A program made the position numbers and the translations under genes. A stretch of DNA of 38,440 nucleotides from Saccharicrinis sp. (lineage in GTDB: Bacteria; Bacteroidota; Bacteroidia; Bacteroidales; Marinilabiliaceae), in NCBI GenBank assembly GCA_024635585.1, contig JAGXIP010000265.1, positions 1 through 38,440 of the forward strand, written 5' to 3'. Positions 25,898 through 33,589 of this stretch are shown in pieces; within the stretch, counting starts at the first letter, position 1, and every line of letters begins with the position of its first letter. The notes beneath the pieces are model-generated. The model was given only the letters and a program-made list of their open reading frames with translations. It was not told the origin of the DNA and made no database searches.

Positions 25898-27220
25898 ATG
25901 AAATTTAAAATTCATAGAGGAACAAAGGAAATAGGCGGGTCGTGTGTTGAAGTATGGACAGATAACACAAGGATTTTGCTTGATTTTGGTATGCCACTGG
26001 TAGAAAAGGATGGCTTAGAATTTGACTTTGGCAAATATAAAACTTTAAAACCAAGTGATTTGGTTGAAAAAGGAATTTTGCCACAAATTGAAGGACTTTA
26101 TGATAATTCGAAAAACTTAATACAAGGCGTAATCATTTCTCATCCACATCAAGACCATTACGGATTAGCAAATTTTATAAATGATAATGTTCCGTTTTAT
26201 TTGGGCGAAGCATCTCATGAAATTATTGAACTCAATAATATATTTACATCTCAAAAAACAAATCTCAAAAGCGCTAACTATTTTGAAAAAGAAACGACTT
26301 TTAAAATAGGAGATATCTCAATCACAGCATATTGGGCAGACCATTCGGCGTTTGATGCTTATTCATTTTTAGTTGAAACAAACGGGAAAAGTCTATTTTA
26401 TTCCGGCGACTTTCGCTCTCACGGTAGAAAGGCAAAAGCGTTTTATTGGTTCACTCATAATGCACCGCAAAACGTTGATTACCTACTTCTTGAAGGGACA
26501 ACAATTAGTAGGAGCATCAAGCCATTTAAAACAGAGGAGGAAATTGAAAATGAATTAATTGAAGTTTTTAAGCAACACGGAAAAATCAACTTAATTTATA
26601 GTTCTGGTCAAAATATAGACAGATTAATATCAATTTATAGAGCTTGTAAACGAACCGGAAAAATACTTGTTGTTGATGTTTATATAGCCAAAGTGTTAAA
26701 AGAATTATCCAAATATGCTAAGATTCCTTATCCATCGGAAAATTTTGAAAACTTGAAAGTAATATTTCCATTTTTCATAAGTTGCAGATTGAAAAATGAA
26801 GGCAGTGAAAAGATACTGTATGAATTTAAGAAATACAAAATAACAAAAGAAGAAATCGGTAATCAGGCAGAAAAGATTGTAATGACTGTAAGACCTTCAA
26901 TGCAAAAAGATTTAGAAAATATAGACAGAATTGAAGGTGGAAATTTTATTTACTCAATGTGGGAAGGTTATTTGCAAAAGACTGGAACGATTAAATTTGT
27001 TGATTATCTGACAAATAGAGGGTTTACATTGCATAAAATACATACAAGCGGACACGCTGATACTAAGACTTTTAAAAAAATGGTTGAAGCGATTAAACCG
27101 AAACATATAGTTCCAATTCATACATTCGAAAGAGATAAATACAAGGATATTTTTAATGTGCCAATTGTAGAATTAAAGGACGGTGAAACAATAGAAGTAG
27201 AAAATAAGACCAATAAATAA
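25898..27220 (+). CDS. Beta-CASP metallo-beta-lactamase-fold hydrolase (RNase J-like)
   Basis: A 440-residue cytoplasmic protein. The metal site is complete: HPHQDH gives His82, His84, Asp86 and His87, followed by His149 (DHSAF), Asp171 (YSGDF) and His408 (VPIHTF). Residues about 200-370 form a beta-CASP insertion, and HTSGHAD with His386 is the SGHA motif seen in RNase J and related nucleic-acid hydrolases. That points to RNA or DNA cleavage rather than a lactamase or glyoxalase reaction. It is about 110 residues shorter than RNase J and lacks that enzyme's C-terminal domain. It is coupled to the PD-(D/E)xK gene by a 3-base gap and ends 13 bases before tolC. G+C is low (14 in bases 26221-26280). 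Confidence 0.85.
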   Translation: MKFKIHRGTKEIGGSCVEVWTDNTRILLDFGMPLVEKDGLEFDFGKYKTLKPSDLVEKGILPQIEGLYDNSKNLIQGVIISHPHQDHYGLANFINDNVPFYLGEASHEIIELNNIFTSQKTNLKSANYFEKETTFKIGDISITAYWADHSAFDAYSFLVETNGKSLFYSGDFRSHGRKAKAFYWFTHNAPQNVDYLLLEGTTISRSIKPFKTEEEIENELIEVFKQHGKINLIYSSGQNIDRLISIYRACKRTGKILVVDVYIAKVLKELSKYAKIPYPSENFENLKVIFPFFISCRLKNEGSEKILYEFKKYKITKEEIGNQAEKIVMTVRPSMQKDLENIDRIEGGNFIYSMWEGYLQKTGTIKFVDYLTNRGFTLHKIHTSGHADTKTFKKMVEAIKPKHIVPIHTFERDKYKDIFNVPIVELKDGETIEVENKTNK

Positions 27221-27233
27221 ACATCATAAACCT

Positions 27234-28712
27234 ATGCATCTCAGTAAAATTAAACTTAGCTTGCTCATATGCACCCTGCTGGTATTTTCCGATACCTATG
27301 CCCAGCGTATTCTATCCTTGCAGCAGGCAATTGAGCAGGCCATGAAAACGAGCCCCCGCATACAAAACTCGCGCTTGTCGTTAATCCGGAGTGAAGAAAA
27401 TCTAAAGGCACAACGTACGGCTTTAAAATCTAATTTTAGCCTTAACGTGAATCCCTTGGATTACTCCAATGAGCGGAGGTTTAGTAACCAACTTTCGGAA
27501 TGGTATAACGTGGAGAGCTACAGCAGCCTCGCCAATCTTAGGGTTGCCCAACCCATATTGTGGACCGACGGGGTATTGTCGCTCAACAACACCCTTAACT
27601 ATCGCGACAATACCAGTACTAGTTCGGCTGCTTCAGGCAAAGGTCTTAAAGGTTTTAGCAATAGTCTGGACTTGACCCTTCAGCAACCTTTGTTTACCTA
27701 CAATAAAACTAAGTTGCAGTTAAAAGAGTTGGAGCTGAGTTACGAGAATACGGCTTTAAGTTATGCGTTGCAAGAGCTTAGCGTGGAGAATATGGTTACG
27801 CAATCTTTTTATAGGGTTTATCAATCGCAGATGTCGTTGAACACTTCGCGCGAGGAATACCAGAACCGCAAACAGAGTTACGAAATAATCAAAAATAAGG
27901 TAGAAGGCGGCTTAACGGCCAGAGAGGAGTTTTACCAGGCCGAGCTTGATTTGATGAGCAGCGAAGCGTCGATGAAGGACAGGGAGGTGACTTTTGAGAA
28001 TGACAAAGATAATTTTAAGCAGATGCTGGGTATAGCGCTGGAAGAGGAGATTATGGTATTGGCGGATATATCCGTATTTCCGGTAGATGTGGATTTAAAC
28101 ACCGCCATGCAACAAGGCCTGGGTAATAGGATGGAGCTTAGGCAACGCGAGATAGCCATCGAAAACGGGCAGTTCGATTTGATTAGGACAAATGCTCAAA
28201 ATGAGTTTAAAGGTGATTTGACCCTAAAGTTGGGTTTATTTGGCGAAAACGAAGAATTGCAGAACGTGTTTCAGGATGTGACCAATAGCAAAAATGTTTC
28301 TGTTGGTTTTACCATCCCGCTTTGGGACTGGGGCGAAAAGAAAGCACGCCTTAAAGCAGCGCAGGCATCCTTAGATATGTCTATGAACGATCTCAGGGAC
28401 GAGGAAGTCGATATTAAACTCACCATACGTCAGGTTTTTCGCAGTTTGGCCAATTTGCTGCGGCAAATAGAAATTGCCCGCAAAAACTTGGAGAATGCAG
28501 AACTAACCTATGAGATTAATTTGGAGAAATACAAAAATGGCGATCTCACCAGTATGGATCTTAACCTGGTACAAAACCAGTTGACCTCGAAAAAAAATCA
28601 ACTTACCAACTCCATTATCAGCTATAAGTTAGAGTTGTTGAATATGAAAATACAAAGTATGTACGATTTTGAAAACAAGGTATCGGTAACTCCTCAGTTT
28701 AAAAATAAATAA
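27234..28712 (+). CDS. TolC family outer-membrane efflux protein
   Basis: A 492-residue protein with a signal peptide (about 1-23, ending TYAQ). The start of the mature part, ILSLQQAIEQAMKTSPRIQNSR, and two long coiled-coil halves rich in Leu, Glu, Asn and Gln are typical of the TolC/OEP fold. It forms the outer-membrane channel of a tripartite pump with the adaptor (10 bases downstream) and the RND permeases. It lies only 13 bases after the AT-rich nuclease cassette, so it is probably transcribed from a promoter upstream of or inside that cassette. Its G+C (32 of 60 in 27541-27600) contrasts sharply with that of the cassette. Confidence 0.93.
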   Translation: MHLSKIKLSLLICTLLVFSDTYAQRILSLQQAIEQAMKTSPRIQNSRLSLIRSEENLKAQRTALKSNFSLNVNPLDYSNERRFSNQLSEWYNVESYSSLANLRVAQPILWTDGVLSLNNTLNYRDNTSTSSAASGKGLKGFSNSLDLTLQQPLFTYNKTKLQLKELELSYENTALSYALQELSVENMVTQSFYRVYQSQMSLNTSREEYQNRKQSYEIIKNKVEGGLTAREEFYQAELDLMSSEASMKDREVTFENDKDNFKQMLGIALEEEIMVLADISVFPVDVDLNTAMQQGLGNRMELRQREIAIENGQFDLIRTNAQNEFKGDLTLKLGLFGENEELQNVFQDVTNSKNVSVGFTIPLWDWGEKKARLKAAQASLDMSMNDLRDEEVDIKLTIRQVFRSLANLLRQIEIARKNLENAELTYEINLEKYKNGDLTSMDLNLVQNQLTSKKNQLTNSIISYKLELLNMKIQSMYDFENKVSVTPQFKNK

Positions 28713-28722
28713 ATTCTACACT

Positions 28723-29778
28723 ATGTTTAAAAAATATATTTCCATTGCATTGTTAACGCTTTCGCTGGCCGCTTGCAAAAACCAACAAAACAGGTTTTCG
28801 GCTGATATTGCCATCCCGGTTACTATCCAAGAGGTTAAACTGGGTAATATTCAAGAGGTATTTACTGCAACAGGAACCATCGTTTCGGAATACGAGAGTA
28901 CGCTGAGCTCCCAGGCCTCGGGCGAATATTACTTGCAGACCAACCCACGCACGGGTAAAAAATATAAGATGGGCGATCAGGTAAAAACAGGCGATATCAT
29001 CATAAAAATAGAAGACCGTGAATACGAAAACAACGTGAACATCAACGGTGCTAAAATAGATTTGGATATCTCTAAGATGGAATATGAAAAGCAGACAGCC
29101 CTGTACGAAAAAGGAGGTGTTACGCTGCGCGAAAAAGTGAACGGAGAAAAGCAATGGGTAAGTGCACAGAAAAATCATGAGAATGCTCTTTTGCAATTGG
29201 CAAAAATGAGGGTAACGGTTCCTTTTGATGGGGTAATAACCGACTTGCCTCATTTTTCGCAAGGCGTTAAAATAGAACAAAATAAGGAAGTGCTACAAGT
29301 TATGAGCTATAAGGAAATGGTGATGGACCTGATGCTGCCCGAGAGCCAGATAACAAAAATTTCCTTGAACCAAAAAGCATGGATAACCAATTACGCTATC
29401 CCCGATGATACGCTTGCGGGAAAGCTAAATCAAATGTCGCCAGCTATCGACATAGAGTCAAGAACGTTTAAAGGCCGCCTTGCCATCGACAATCAAGAGG
29501 CCAAACTACGCCCTGGGATGTTTGTAAAAGCTGATATTATTGTGGATAAAAAAGACAGTGTTGTGGTTATCCCTAAAGACGTGATATTGGTGCGCTCATA
29601 TGGCAAAGCAGTTATGGTGGCAAGGGATCAAACAGCACAGGAACGCAAAATAAGCACAGGTATGGAAAATAACGGTATGGTAGAAGTTACCGAAGGCCTC
29701 GAGCCGGAAGAGCGACTGATCATCAAAGGCTTTGAAACCTTAAAAGATCGTTCAAAAATAAAAGTGCTAAATAAATAG
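28723..29778 (+). CDS. RND efflux periplasmic adaptor (HlyD/MFP family) lipoprotein
   Basis: A 351-residue lipoprotein: lipobox LAAC with Cys18. The layout is standard for the membrane fusion protein family: a beta-barrel start (VTIQEVKLGNIQEVFTATG), a lipoyl half with GDQVKTGDIIIKIED, a short helical hairpin (about 100-150), the second lipoyl half (VTVPFDGVI), and a C-terminal membrane-proximal domain (LEPEERLIIKGFETLKD). It links the TolC channel to the inner-membrane permeases. It starts 10 bases after tolC and is in the same operon. The next gene follows after a 232-bp gap with a hairpin repeat and an 8-bp array. Confidence 0.93.
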   Translation: MFKKYISIALLTLSLAACKNQQNRFSADIAIPVTIQEVKLGNIQEVFTATGTIVSEYESTLSSQASGEYYLQTNPRTGKKYKMGDQVKTGDIIIKIEDREYENNVNINGAKIDLDISKMEYEKQTALYEKGGVTLREKVNGEKQWVSAQKNHENALLQLAKMRVTVPFDGVITDLPHFSQGVKIEQNKEVLQVMSYKEMVMDLMLPESQITKISLNQKAWITNYAIPDDTLAGKLNQMSPAIDIESRTFKGRLAIDNQEAKLRPGMFVKADIIVDKKDSVVVIPKDVILVRSYGKAVMVARDQTAQERKISTGMENNGMVEVTEGLEPEERLIIKGFETLKDRSKIKVLNK

Positions 29779-29782
29779 TGGC

Positions 29783-29924
29783 TATAAGAAAACGGGTCGT
29801 TTTGTCCATCAACACCCTCTAACTCCCTAAAGGGAGAACCAGCCCCCCGGAGAGAGCTAATTCCCCTTTAGGGGTTAGGGGTAATCACGAAGGTGTTAAA
29901 AAAAAACGAGAGTTTTCTTAGATG
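29783..29924. repeat. Dispersed hairpin repeat, copy B (leader element)
   Basis: A relative of the element at 714-860. Arms are 29819-29838 (identical 20-base arm) and 29861-29878 (identical 18-base arm), with the same flanks TATAAGAAAACG before and TCACGAA and GAGTTTTCT after. Here too it lies between genes and is followed by an 8-bp array and a start codon. Confidence 0.75.
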
Positions 29925-29960
29925 TACTAAATAAGAATAGTTGAATAATTTATTATTTAA

Positions 29961-30000
29961 TTACCTAACGACCTAATAACCTAACGATCTAAGAATCTAA
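29961..30000 (+). repeat. Five-unit 8-bp array before the first RND gene
   Basis: Five consecutive 8-bp units (starting 29961, 29969, 29977, 29985 and 29993) all fit NNAYCTAA. The array ends 10 bases before the ATG at 30011. Confidence 0.8.
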
Positions 30001-30010
30001 CATCTGTTTA

Positions 30011-33000
30011 ATGAAAAAACTTGCACAGTTTTCTGTTGATTATCCTGTTACGGTGGCCATGATTATTTTGGGCATCGTGTTGCTGGGTTTTATATCTTTT
30101 TCGCGTTTGGGCACCGATTTGTTCCCTGACCTGAACAATCCCCGCATCGTGGTAGAAATACGTTCGGGCGAGCGACCTCCCGAGGAAATAGAAAAACAGT
30201 TTGTAGAGCCCATGGAAGGGGCTATTATCCGTCAAAGGGGCGTGGTGAATGTGAGATCCATCAGTAAAGTGGGTTCGGCACAAATTATCGTGGAATACAA
30301 TTGGGACCAGGACATGGACGAAGCCTTCCTCGATCTGCAAAAAGCACTTACCGCATACAGTCAGAATGAGGATGTGGAGGAACTAAACATTTATCGTAAC
30401 GATCCCAATGCATCGCCTGTAATGTTGGCAGCCATCTCAAACCCCGGAATAAGCGATATGGACGAGCTACGTAAGGTGGCGCAAAATTATATCCGCAACG
30501 AACTGATAAGGGTGGACGGGATTGCCGATGTGCGACTTTCGGGTGAGCAGACAAAGGAGATAGTGATAGAAACCGATCCTTACAATTTAGAATCGCATGG
30601 CATCACTTCTTCTACTATCGTATCCAAAATTCAGAATTTTAACCGTAACGTTTCCGGTGGTTCTATCGAAGAGCTGGGACAAAAATATATTATCAAAGGG
30701 CTCAGTATCTACCAATCGCCCCAGGATTTGGGCAAGCTGGTAATTGGCCGTACTTTACAGGAAGATGAAAATGGTCAGAAAAAAGAAGTACCCTTACTCT
30801 TGCGCGATGTGGCCAGTGTTTCATACAAAAATCAGGAACCTGTTAATATTGTCCGCCTGAATGGACAACGTTGTATTGGGCTGTCTATTTATAAAGAAAC
30901 AAAGTACAACACGGTGGCCGCAGTTGATGCCCTTAACGAAGGTTTTGAAAAGATTAGAAAAGCCTTGCCTGGATATGAAATCACCATCATTAAAAATCAG
31001 GGAAAATTCATCTCGGAGGCCATTGGTGAGGTAAAGGACAGTGCCCTGATAGGAATCGTTTTTGCCGTTTTGATTCTCTTCGTTTTCCTGCGTCGCATAG
31101 GTACTACTTTGGTGGTAAGTGCTGCCATTCCTATTTCTATTATTGCCACGTTTAACCTCATGTATTTCAACGGACTTACCCTAAACATCATGACGTTGGG
31201 AGGATTAGCGCTAGGCGCTGGTATGTTGGTGGATAACTCCATTATAGTGGTCGAAAATATTTTCAGTATGCTCGAACGCGGCAAGTCTTTACGCCAGGCT
31301 GCGGTAGAAGGAACTGCGCAAGTTAGTGGTGCTGTGGTGGCAAGCACCTTAACTACCATCGTAGTGTTTTTGCCCATTGTTTACCTCCACGGCGCATCGG
31401 GCGAATTGTTTAAAGACCAAGCCTGGACAGTAGCCTTTTCGTTGTTATCGTCTTTATTTGTGGCTATTCTTATCATTCCTATTTTAAGTGTGCTTTTATT
31501 GGGCAAGCGTCCCGATAAAATCAAAAAACAAATAAAAAACTATCCACGCTATTCACGCTTATTAAGTAATCTTATAGATAGGCGATACTTGGTTATTGCT
31601 GGTTCGCTGGTGTTGGTGGCGTTAAGTTATTTCACTATCCCGTTTATAGGTAGCGAGTTTATGCCCAAAGCTAAAACCAGAGAATTCTCTATTGAAGTTA
31701 CTTTGCCCGCAGGTACAAGTCTGCAACGCACAGCAAGCACTATGCAAGCTATGGAGGAGATGATAAGTGAGGGATTAACCGAACATGTGGCCAATGTATA
31801 TTCTCATTCGGGGCCACAAACGGATTTATCGGGTGCGGGCAAGAGTGTGTTCGAGGGCGAAAATACCGGTTTCATCAAGGTGATGCTAAAAGAGGATTCG
31901 CCTTATTCTACCGATGATTTTATACCGGTACTCAGCCAGCTTTTTTCGGGCATACCCGATATGGAAGTCCAATACATCCAAGACGAAACCGCATTGGGCG
32001 AGATTTTGGGCAGCGATGTGGCACCTATTATGATTGAGGTGTTGGGCGACGATTTGAGCATGTTAAATGAACTTACGGATACGATATTTGCCATGCTTCA
32101 AAAGGAGGAAGAGCTCTATAATTTAAAAAGCTCATTCCAAGATGGTGTTCCCGAGGTTAATGTTCATATTGACCGTTATCGAGCTGGTCTTTTTAATATC
32201 AATGCATCTTCTATAATTACTCAGTTACAAGAATTTTTGATGGGGAAAGATGTGGGTAGTATCGAAAGTGGCGGCGAATTGACCGACATCACGCTCAAAA
32301 TGCCCGATTACCAACTTAAGGAGCTAAACAATTTTATCATTGAAAACGGACAAGAGAAATATCGCCTGAGCGAATTAGCTAGCATAAGCATAGGTGTGGC
32401 ACCTAAGGAAGTAATCCGCGACAACCAAAATCGGGTGGGCAGGATTACTGCCCACATGAGAGGTAATATTCCGGTAGATAAACTGGCCTTACGGATTGAG
32501 GAAAAGTTACATAAGATAGAATTTCCCACAGGATATAAATATCAATTAAAAGGGGAGGAGATGATGCGCAAAGAATCATTCGGCAGTCTTTCATTTGCTT
32601 TACTGCTATCCGTTATTTTGGTGTATATGGTCATGGCATCACAATTTGAATCACTCATTCATCCTTTCACCATTTTACTCACCATCCCATTGGCCGGTGT
32701 AGGTGCATTGGCGGCTTTTTTAATATTGGGCATGTCGCTCAACATCATGGCTTACATCGGTTTAGTAATGTTGGCGGGCATAGCGGTTAACGATTCTATT
32801 ATTTTGGTAGATGCAATTAACCAGTTTAAAAAGGAAGGAATGGAGCTCAAAGAAGCCATCATGGCAGCGGCCAACAGTCGCCTGCGCCCCATTTTTATGA
32901 CCAGCCTCACTACCATTTTAGGTTTGCTACCCCTAACCATAGGCTTCGGCGAAAGTGCCGCCCTCCGTTCGTCAATGGCCATTGCGGTAATAGGTGGATT

Positions 33001-33094
33001 AATAACTTCAACCTTGTTAACACTGGTGGTAATACCTTGTGTATATTATATGTTTGATGGAATGGTGACGCGAAGGATAAAGCATATTGACTAG
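30011..33094 (+). CDS. Efflux RND transporter permease
   Basis: A 1027-residue inner-membrane protein of normal AcrB-family length: an N-terminal membrane helix, large periplasmic porter domains, a six-helix block (about 330-530), a second periplasmic loop and a second block (about 850-1020). At the proton-relay positions helix 4 reads GMLVDNSIIVVEN (Asp408, Asn409) and helix 10 reads AVNDSIILVD (Asn927, Asp928), so the second Asp and the Lys of AcrB (Asp408/Lys940 there) are both replaced. This pattern occurs in other uncharacterised RND subfamilies, so the pump may still be active with another relay. It acts with the TolC and adaptor genes upstream and perhaps pairs with the RND-ABC fusion downstream as a heteromeric pump. 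Substrates cannot be predicted. Confidence 0.93.
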   Translation: MKKLAQFSVDYPVTVAMIILGIVLLGFISFSRLGTDLFPDLNNPRIVVEIRSGERPPEEIEKQFVEPMEGAIIRQRGVVNVRSISKVGSAQIIVEYNWDQDMDEAFLDLQKALTAYSQNEDVEELNIYRNDPNASPVMLAAISNPGISDMDELRKVAQNYIRNELIRVDGIADVRLSGEQTKEIVIETDPYNLESHGITSSTIVSKIQNFNRNVSGGSIEELGQKYIIKGLSIYQSPQDLGKLVIGRTLQEDENGQKKEVPLLLRDVASVSYKNQEPVNIVRLNGQRCIGLSIYKETKYNTVAAVDALNEGFEKIRKALPGYEITIIKNQGKFISEAIGEVKDSALIGIVFAVLILFVFLRRIGTTLVVSAAIPISIIATFNLMYFNGLTLNIMTLGGLALGAGMLVDNSIIVVENIFSMLERGKSLRQAAVEGTAQVSGAVVASTLTTIVVFLPIVYLHGASGELFKDQAWTVAFSLLSSLFVAILIIPILSVLLLGKRPDKIKKQIKNYPRYSRLLSNLIDRRYLVIAGSLVLVALSYFTIPFIGSEFMPKAKTREFSIEVTLPAGTSLQRTASTMQAMEEMISEGLTEHVANVYSHSGPQTDLSGAGKSVFEGENTGFIKVMLKEDSPYSTDDFIPVLSQLFSGIPDMEVQYIQDETALGEILGSDVAPIMIEVLGDDLSMLNELTDTIFAMLQKEEELYNLKSSFQDGVPEVNVHIDRYRAGLFNINASSIITQLQEFLMGKDVGSIESGGELTDITLKMPDYQLKELNNFIIENGQEKYRLSELASISIGVAPKEVIRDNQNRVGRITAHMRGNIPVDKLALRIEEKLHKIEFPTGYKYQLKGEEMMRKESFGSLSFALLLSVILVYMVMASQFESLIHPFTILLTIPLAGVGALAAFLILGMSLNIMAYIGLVMLAGIAVNDSIILVDAINQFKKEGMELKEAIMAAANSRLRPIFMTSLTTILGLLPLTIGFGESAALRSSMAIAVIGGLITSTLLTLVVIPCVYYMFDGMVTRRIKHID

Positions 33095-33184
33095 GATGCT
33101 TTAAATGTTTGTGGATAATGTTAACAACTGCGTTTTTAACATTATAAAAACCACGAATTATACGAATTTATTGTCTTCGTTCCC

Positions 33185-33332
33185 CAGCCTGCCGGCTGGC
33201 AGGGACGCAAAGTTATTGCGTAGATTAAACGAAATCTGTGGTGCGTCGCCTGTCTGCCACAGGCAGTGATTGGCACGATGGTATTGTCCGGGTTAAAACC
33301 CGGGACTATTTATAGGTAACCACTACGTGGTT
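33185..33332. repeat. Cluster of REP-like hairpins
   Basis: Four short stems in 148 bases. The last two (GGTTAAAACC core at 33291-33300, then AACCAC-tac-GTGGTT with a CTACGT centre) have the same order and cores as the element at 38372-38423, so the two sites appear to belong to one repeat family. No transposase gene is nearby. Confidence 0.65.
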
Positions 33333-33552
33333 GGTGGAAAAGCTGTAAATCAACTCCCCTTTAGAGCTTGTCCTGCAGTCGTGTGGGAAGATTGGGGTAA
33401 AATAAAGCTGTAAAATCAAGACCTGAAAGGGCGTATTGTAATAGCATAGGGCAACGCCTTATGATTATAAGAATAACAAAATCGTTGCACGATACAGTTC
33501 AAACAATGAACATACGAACTTTGCGACGAAATGAAACATTGAATTATTATTG

Positions 33553-33588
33553 TCTTGATACTTGATACTAAAATCTTGATACTTAAAT
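33553..33588 (+). repeat. Short TCTTGATA-type array before the RND-ABC fusion gene
   Basis: TCTTGATA at 33553 and 33574 and CTTGATA at 33561, with shorter related units between, period 7-8, ending one base before the ATG at 33590. It is the weakest of the five start-codon arrays but has the same position and period. Confidence 0.5.
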
Positions 33589-33589
33589 A

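Larger units (their letters stand above)
33095..33589. other. 495-bp gap with hairpin repeats and no gene
   Basis: The gap between the two RND genes contains only repeats: an overlapping pair of hairpins at 33185-33204 (CCAGCC/GGCTGG or CCTGCC/GGCAGG), GCCTGT/ACAGGC at 33248-33264, GTCCGGGTT/AACCCGGGAC at 33286-33306 (one-base bulge), AACCAC-tac-GTGGTT at 33318-33332, and the 33553-33588 array. I see no coding frame and no full TAnnTTTG promoter match. Confidence 0.6.

Noticed and set aside
25898..27220. Beta-lactamase or glyoxalase II
   Set aside because: The beta-CASP insertion and SGHA motif point to nucleic-acid hydrolysis, not to small-molecule MBL enzymes.
24807..27233. Transposon or integron carrying the nuclease cassette
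   Set aside because: I found no transposase, integrase, terminal inverted repeats or convincing direct repeats at the edges; only base composition suggests transfer.
28753..29280. 175-codon - strand frame inside the adaptor gene
   Set aside because: It lies wholly antisense to a well-supported adaptor gene, has no domain match, and reads as an antisense shadow.
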